Positions 60,476 to 64,000 of a stretch of DNA of 64,000 nt are shown in pieces. The stretch comes from Paracoccus stylophorae (GTDB taxonomy: Bacteria > Pseudomonadota > Alphaproteobacteria > Rhodobacterales > Rhodobacteraceae): NCBI RefSeq assembly GCF_028553765.1, contig NZ_CP067134.1:2337001-2401000 (forward strand). Reading direction: 5' to 3'. Below the pieces are notes generated by a model. That model was not told the DNA's origin. It saw only the letters and a list, made by a program, of their open reading frames with translations, and searched no databases. Made by a program: the position numbers and the translations under genes. Position 1 is the stretch's first letter. Each line of letters begins with the position of its first letter.

Positions 60476-61441
60476 TCAGGTCACCGGCTGCGCCAGTGGT
60501 ACTGACAGAATCAACGCCACCAGTTCCGCCTGCCTTTGCACGCCGGTCTTGGAGAAGATGTTTCGCAGATGGAATGCGACGGTCGTGCCCGAGATCGCCA
60601 ACCGGTCTGCAATCTGGCTGCGGCGCAGCCCTTCTGCCAACAAACACGCGACCTGGGCTTCCATCGGCGTCAGGCCGAACAACTGGCCAAGCGTCGCAGT
60701 GTCCATAGGAGGTTTGCTGTCTGTGCCGCTCAGTATCAGCATGGCGACCGCCTCATCATGGTGCGAGTGCGCTGGCAGCGACATCCCGATAATCATGAGC
60801 TGGCACCCATCGTCCAAGCGCAACCCCGTCGGCGCCATCCCTTTACCCGGGGCCAACCCTGCGATCAACGCGGACAGCTTCCGGCCATTTTCGCCGCTGG
60901 CGGCAAAACGCCCACTCAGCGAGATTCCGGCCGCGCCCGACAAGCTTTGGGCCAGAGGATTGGCATGGACCACGCCGCCATTGGCATCGAGCAGCACCAC
61001 GCCAAGAGCCAGGCGGTCGAGGGCGGCCAGGCCAGATCGATCTCCCGGCATTGCGCGCAACCTTTGCATCCGGTTCAGGCGCGCTTCAACGGTGGCACGA
61101 AGCAGGTCGTAATCAATGGGCTTGGTCACATAATCGTCGGCCCCCGCCATGCGCCCATCGATTACCTGCTGGCGCGAGGACAGGGCAGTCAGAAAGACAA
61201 AGGGCACGTCATCAAGATCGGGTCTCGTCCGGCGCAAATGGGACATGAACCTCTTGCCGTCCATGCCGGGCATCAGGATGTCACAGAGGATCAGATCGGG
61301 GCGCTGCCTTTCCAGACAGGCCAGCGCCTCGCGCGCATCTCCGGCGGCGCTCACGATGTAACCGGCCTCGTGCAGTTCGAAGGCGATGTCGTCGCGCAGG
61401 GATGGTTCATCCTCGACACACAGGATCAGTGGCGCGGTCAT
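60476..61441 (-). CDS. LuxR-type response regulator
   Basis: A 321-residue response regulator. The receiver domain (1-115) has E10/D11/E12, phosphoacceptor D54 (ILCDILMPGMDG) and K107 (YVTKPID). A middle sensory-like domain (about 130-245, PAS-like) is an unusual addition, with a C-terminal LuxR helix-turn-helix (LTPMEAQVACLLAEGLRRSQIADRLAISGTTVAFHLRNIFSKTGVQRQAELV). It overlaps the histidine kinase start (ATGA), so kinase and regulator are co-translated. Confidence 0.92.
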   Translation of the reverse strand: MTAPLILCVEDEPSLRDDIAFELHEAGYIVSAAGDAREALACLERQRPDLILCDILMPGMDGKRFMSHLRRTRPDLDDVPFVFLTALSSRQQVIDGRMAGADDYVTKPIDYDLLRATVEARLNRMQRLRAMPGDRSGLAALDRLALGVVLLDANGGVVHANPLAQSLSGAAGISLSGRFAASGENGRKLSALIAGLAPGKGMAPTGLRLDDGCQLMIIGMSLPAHSHHDEAVAMLILSGTDSKPPMDTATLGQLFGLTPMEAQVACLLAEGLRRSQIADRLAISGTTVAFHLRNIFSKTGVQRQAELVALILSVPLAQPVT

Positions 61442-62775
61442 GCGACGTCATCCTTCGGCAGGTAAAGCGCGGCTGTCAGGCCTCCCCCGTCACGCTGCGT
61501 CAAGGTCACGTCTCCTCCCTGTATTCGCGCCAGATCGCGCGCAAGCGTCAGCCCCAATCCGGAGCCGGGCAAAGTCTCGTGCCCGCTGCCTCGGTAGAAC
61601 CTGTCAAAAGCACACTCAATCTCTTCGGGCGACATACCCCTCCCTCTGTCCTCGATCCGACAGACGATGCAGTCCCGCGACTGAAAAACACTCACATCGA
61701 CGCGGCAATCGGGCGGAGAATACAAGAGCGCATTGCGCAGGAGGTTGGACAGGATTTCGGCGGTCAGCATCGGATCGCACAGCGCGACAGTTGGTTCTGT
61801 TTGCACCGACTGCCGAATACGGGCCGGGTCGCGGTCCCACGCCGTCGCCATCAGGTCATCAATGACTGAAGATACAAGATCGTTTAGGTCATGGGCGCGC
61901 AGGCTAGGAAGAACCGCATCGCGTTCCAGCCGGGACATCATCAATGCGGTATCTGTCAACTTCACGAGCCGCGCGACCGCCTCACGGGACACCGCCGCCT
62001 TTTCCGAGATCAGTTCTGGTGGAACCGGGCCGCCGCTGCGCCGCGTCAGGCGGTGCATCGCGCTGTCGATTACGGCTAGCGGCGTGCGGAACTGATGGGC
62101 AATCAGGTCGGCGAACCGGCGGTGGTTCTCGGAGGTTTCGCGTTCGCGTTCCAGATCGCTGGCGAGCTTCTCAGCCCGCAGGTGGTCCAGCTGTCCGCTC
62201 ATCAGCCGCCTCTCACGATCGATCAGGATTGCCACCAGCCCCAATCCCGCTACAGCAGCCCCCAGCACTGACATCAGCGCAAGCAAATGCAGGTGCCTCA
62301 GGCTGTCCAGGCGCGTGGCCTGACTCTGCCATTCATGGGACATCACCAGACTCGCCTTGGTCCTTAGTGCAGCGACCAGCGCCGTGACATGTGCCCGCAG
62401 CGCGGCCGGATCGGCACCTTGCGCGGGGTCAAGCGCCAGAAGCCCACTGCGCCAGCGTGCAAGTGTTTCGGACACTCCCGCATTCTCGAGAAAGCGACGT
62501 TGCGGCCCATCTTCCAACAGCGTCAGCCGCGAAACCAATATATCAAAACGGGTCTGGATCTGTTGTGGCGCTGCCTCATCCGAGAGCGCCAGCGCAAGGT
62601 TCAAGGCCTCGATCTGCGTCTGGCCAAAGACCCAGATCATGTTCTCGGTTGCGGCAATGCGCATCTGGCGTTCCAGCACCACAAGCTGCCACGCAGCCAG
62701 CGCCAACAGGCCCAGGCAGATCGCCACCAGCCCACCAAGCCACAGATAGCGGGCCCGCCCGCCTGTGCCGGTCAT
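61438..62775 (-). CDS. Sensor histidine kinase
   Basis: A 445-residue membrane kinase with two transmembrane helices (about 12-36 and 160-190) enclosing a periplasmic or extracytoplasmic sensor of about 120 residues. The HisKA domain has the phosphohistidine in LIAHQFRTPLAVIDSAM (about 227). The HATPase domain shows the N-box NLLRNALLYSPPD, DRGRGMSPEE and GSGLGLTLARDL. Start 62775 is chosen because it overlaps the upstream stop (ATGA). The sensed signal is unknown; the upstream exported protein may be involved. Confidence 0.93.
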   Translation of the reverse strand: MTGTGGRARYLWLGGLVAICLGLLALAAWQLVVLERQMRIAATENMIWVFGQTQIEALNLALALSDEAAPQQIQTRFDILVSRLTLLEDGPQRRFLENAGVSETLARWRSGLLALDPAQGADPAALRAHVTALVAALRTKASLVMSHEWQSQATRLDSLRHLHLLALMSVLGAAVAGLGLVAILIDRERRLMSGQLDHLRAEKLASDLERERETSENHRRFADLIAHQFRTPLAVIDSAMHRLTRRSGGPVPPELISEKAAVSREAVARLVKLTDTALMMSRLERDAVLPSLRAHDLNDLVSSVIDDLMATAWDRDPARIRQSVQTEPTVALCDPMLTAEILSNLLRNALLYSPPDCRVDVSVFQSRDCIVCRIEDRGRGMSPEEIECAFDRFYRGSGHETLPGSGLGLTLARDLARIQGGDVTLTQRDGGGLTAALYLPKDDVA

Positions 62776-63254
62776 TGCACATGCAGCGCGACAAGCTGCC
62801 AGACCCATCGCATGTCATACCGTATATCGGCCAGAACGCCGTGATTGTCGCGCGGATAGACGATCCAGACTGGACCCTTGTCACGCGGGGTCAGAGGCAC
62901 GTCATCCATGTAAAGCGCGGCTAGAACATCAAACCGGTGAAAATCCTCGACAGGTATATCGACGACATAGTCGTTCAACGCTGTCGCGCGCACACTACTT
63001 CCCTCGGCTCCGGCATGGGCGAGGACGTCTCGCATCAGCACACCGCGGAACTCCGGCCTGCCATCTGTGACGCTGGTCGATGTCGAAAACTCATGCCAGT
63101 CCATCGTATCGAAATCCGCGCGCGTCATCTCCACTCTGCCGTCCGTGACCGCGCCGGTCAGGGTCAGCAGGACGTCCTCGGCAGCCGCTGGTACGGCCAT
63201 GAACACAAGTGCCGTCATCAACGCGGTCTGAACGATGTGATACCGCAAGCTCAT
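62772..63254 (-). CDS. Exported molybdopterin-oxidoreductase-fold protein
   Basis: A 160-residue protein with a signal peptide (HIVQTALMTALVFMAVPAAAE). A short domain follows with LTGAVTDGRVEMTRADFDTMDWHEFSTSTSVTDGRPEFRGVLMRDVLAHAGAEGSSVRATALNDYVVDIP, the pattern of stand-alone oxidored_molyb-like proteins. It has a weak ribosome site and overlaps the kinase gene (ATGA), so it is the first gene of a three-gene signalling operon. Whether it holds a cofactor is unclear: the usual conserved cysteine of sulfite oxidases is absent. A sensory partner of the kinase is inference. Confidence 0.75.
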   Translation of the reverse strand: MSLRYHIVQTALMTALVFMAVPAAAEDVLLTLTGAVTDGRVEMTRADFDTMDWHEFSTSTSVTDGRPEFRGVLMRDVLAHAGAEGSSVRATALNDYVVDIPVEDFHRFDVLAALYMDDVPLTPRDKGPVWIVYPRDNHGVLADIRYDMRWVWQLVALHVQ

Positions 63255-63316
63255 CACCACAACCCAAAATGAAAACCAGGTTCCGGACTGAACTCTATCA
63301 CAGGAGACTACATGTT

Positions 63317-63336
63317 CCCCGTTCAAACGAACGGGG
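63317..63336. repeat. Perfect 8-bp hairpin in divergent promoter region
   Basis: CCCCGTTC (63317-63324) and GAACGGGG (63329-63336) flank AAAC, between the divergent signalling operon and the exported-protein genes. Candidate operator of the adjacent response regulator. Confidence 0.45.
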
Positions 63337-63390
63337 CGGCCAGTCTTGAGCAGAACTAAACTCGGAATCAAACAGCAGGAGGATCTACGC

Positions 63391-63870
63391 TTGACCATCT
63401 TCTCGACCATGCGAAGAGCGGGCATACCTGTTCTGGCCTGTCTTCTGGCGCTGCCGGCGCTGGCCGACGAGCCTGGAGGGCTGGTTACCGGCAGTTTTGG
63501 CGATCAGCCGCTGGAGCTGACTGTTGCCCCCGAATTGTCCGGCGCGACGATCATCGGCAACTATGCCGATGCCTCCTTGCTTGCCTCACAGATGGAGGGC
63601 GATCAGGGGCCGGTCAATCTGGAACTGACGATCAATGGCGAATTGCCCGCGCCCGGCGAAATGGCGCTGACGATCACCTTTGCGCGCGACATGGGACGGA
63701 ATTGGACCGGCGATCAGGACAGCCTGACACTGACCCTGGAGGAATTCACGCCGGGCGACGGGATTGTCGCCTTGAAGGGCACGCTCACCGGGCAAGTCAG
63801 TGGCGGCCCCTCATCCGAAACCCGGCCCGTCACCTTCAGCTTCGACACCCGGCTTGAAGAGCTTGACTGA
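63391..63870 (+). CDS. Exported protein of unknown function
   Basis: A 159-residue product. TTG 63391 is chosen as start because AGGAGG is eight bases upstream and it gives a complete signal peptide (TIFSTMRRAGIPVLACLLALPALADE). ATG 63409 would have no ribosome site. The mature part is beta-rich (GSFGDQPLELTVAPELSGATIIGNYAD, ALTITFARDMGRNWTGDQDSLTLTLEEF), with no cysteine. It is followed by a second exported protein gene one base later. The family is not recognised. Probably transcribed divergently from, and controlled by, the signalling operon. Confidence 0.65.
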   Translation: MTIFSTMRRAGIPVLACLLALPALADEPGGLVTGSFGDQPLELTVAPELSGATIIGNYADASLLASQMEGDQGPVNLELTINGELPAPGEMALTITFARDMGRNWTGDQDSLTLTLEEFTPGDGIVALKGTLTGQVSGGPSSETRPVTFSFDTRLEELD

Positions 63871-63871
63871 G

Positions 63872-64000
63872 ATGGCTGGACCCGCCTTTGCCCGAACTGC
63901 GGCCCTGCTGCTGATCGCTACGGCAACCTCAGCACTGGCCGGTGAACCGTCCAACCCGGTCTGCCACGCGGACGTCCATCGCGCCGGTAATTTTGACCTG
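63872..64000 (+). CDS. Exported protein, N-terminal part
   Basis: The window ends after 43 codons. The ATG at 63872 follows the previous stop by one base. It reads MAGPAFARTAALLLIATATSALAGEPSNPVCHADVHRAGNFD, a signal peptide and the start of a mature protein with a cysteine. Not assignable to a family from this fragment. Confidence 0.6.
   Translation, partial: MAGPAFARTAALLLIATATSALAGEPSNPVCHADVHRAGNFDL

Overview
The window is GC-rich (AT-richer only in a few inserts), and its gene content points to an alphaproteobacterium of the Rhodobacterales. The evidence is a phage tail module laid out like the RcGTA/Rhodobacter phages (DUF2460, DUF2163, NlpC/P60, GTA-TIM-barrel protein), DUF2924 beside a serine recombinase, and DUF3489. 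It is a mosaic of two related lambdoid/GTA-like prophages, a copper-handling island, restriction genes, three transposable elements and, at the right edge, ordinary chromosomal or plasmid genes.

Region 1 (1-23.5 kb, + strand) is the late module of prophage A: terminase, gpW-like joiner, portal, fused prohead protease/major capsid, HNH endonuclease, capsid decoration, tail completion, tail tube, a tail-chaperone pair joined by a -1 frameshift site, tape measure, tail tip and hub, C1q-like fibre, M15 peptidase and a spanin-like pair. Two AT-richer genes for exported proteins of unknown function (8.0-10.4 kb) sit inside the tail cassette with their own candidate promoter. The module stops inside the outer-spanin-like gene near 23.54 kb.

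Region 2 (23.6-33.7 kb) is mostly on the - strand: DUF411 protein, Cu(I) P-type ATPase, APC permease, VTT-domain protein, a 48-residue membrane protein, multicopper oxidase, a His/Met/Cys-rich exported protein, cytochrome c, a two-TM channel, a glutaredoxin-MauE fusion, a DUF305 protein and the CsoR regulator. A perfect CsoR-type dyad lies between the divergent DUF305 and csoR genes. Copper export, oxidation and periplasmic binding are thus packaged with one sensor.

Region 3 (34.2-39.1 kb) holds a Phd-type antitoxin directly upstream of a nuclease-methylase HsdM fusion and an hsdS cut by an IS3-family element.

Region 4 (39.2-58.9 kb) is prophage B. It has a large serine recombinase module, ParDE-like toxin-antitoxin, a Toprim/helicase protein carrying an in-frame 60-bp palindrome, a ParB-domain DNA methylase and a DUF7220-like gene split by a three-recombinase (RIT) element with 35-bp terminal inverted repeats. 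DUF3489, small early genes, a second terminase pair, a gpW-like gene and a portal truncated by an IS5-family element follow.

Region 5 (60-64 kb) is non-phage: an exported-protein remnant, a LuxR-type response regulator, a histidine kinase and a molybdopterin-fold exported protein in one - strand operon, facing two exported-protein genes on the + strand. I recognise no tRNA, rRNA or CRISPR array.
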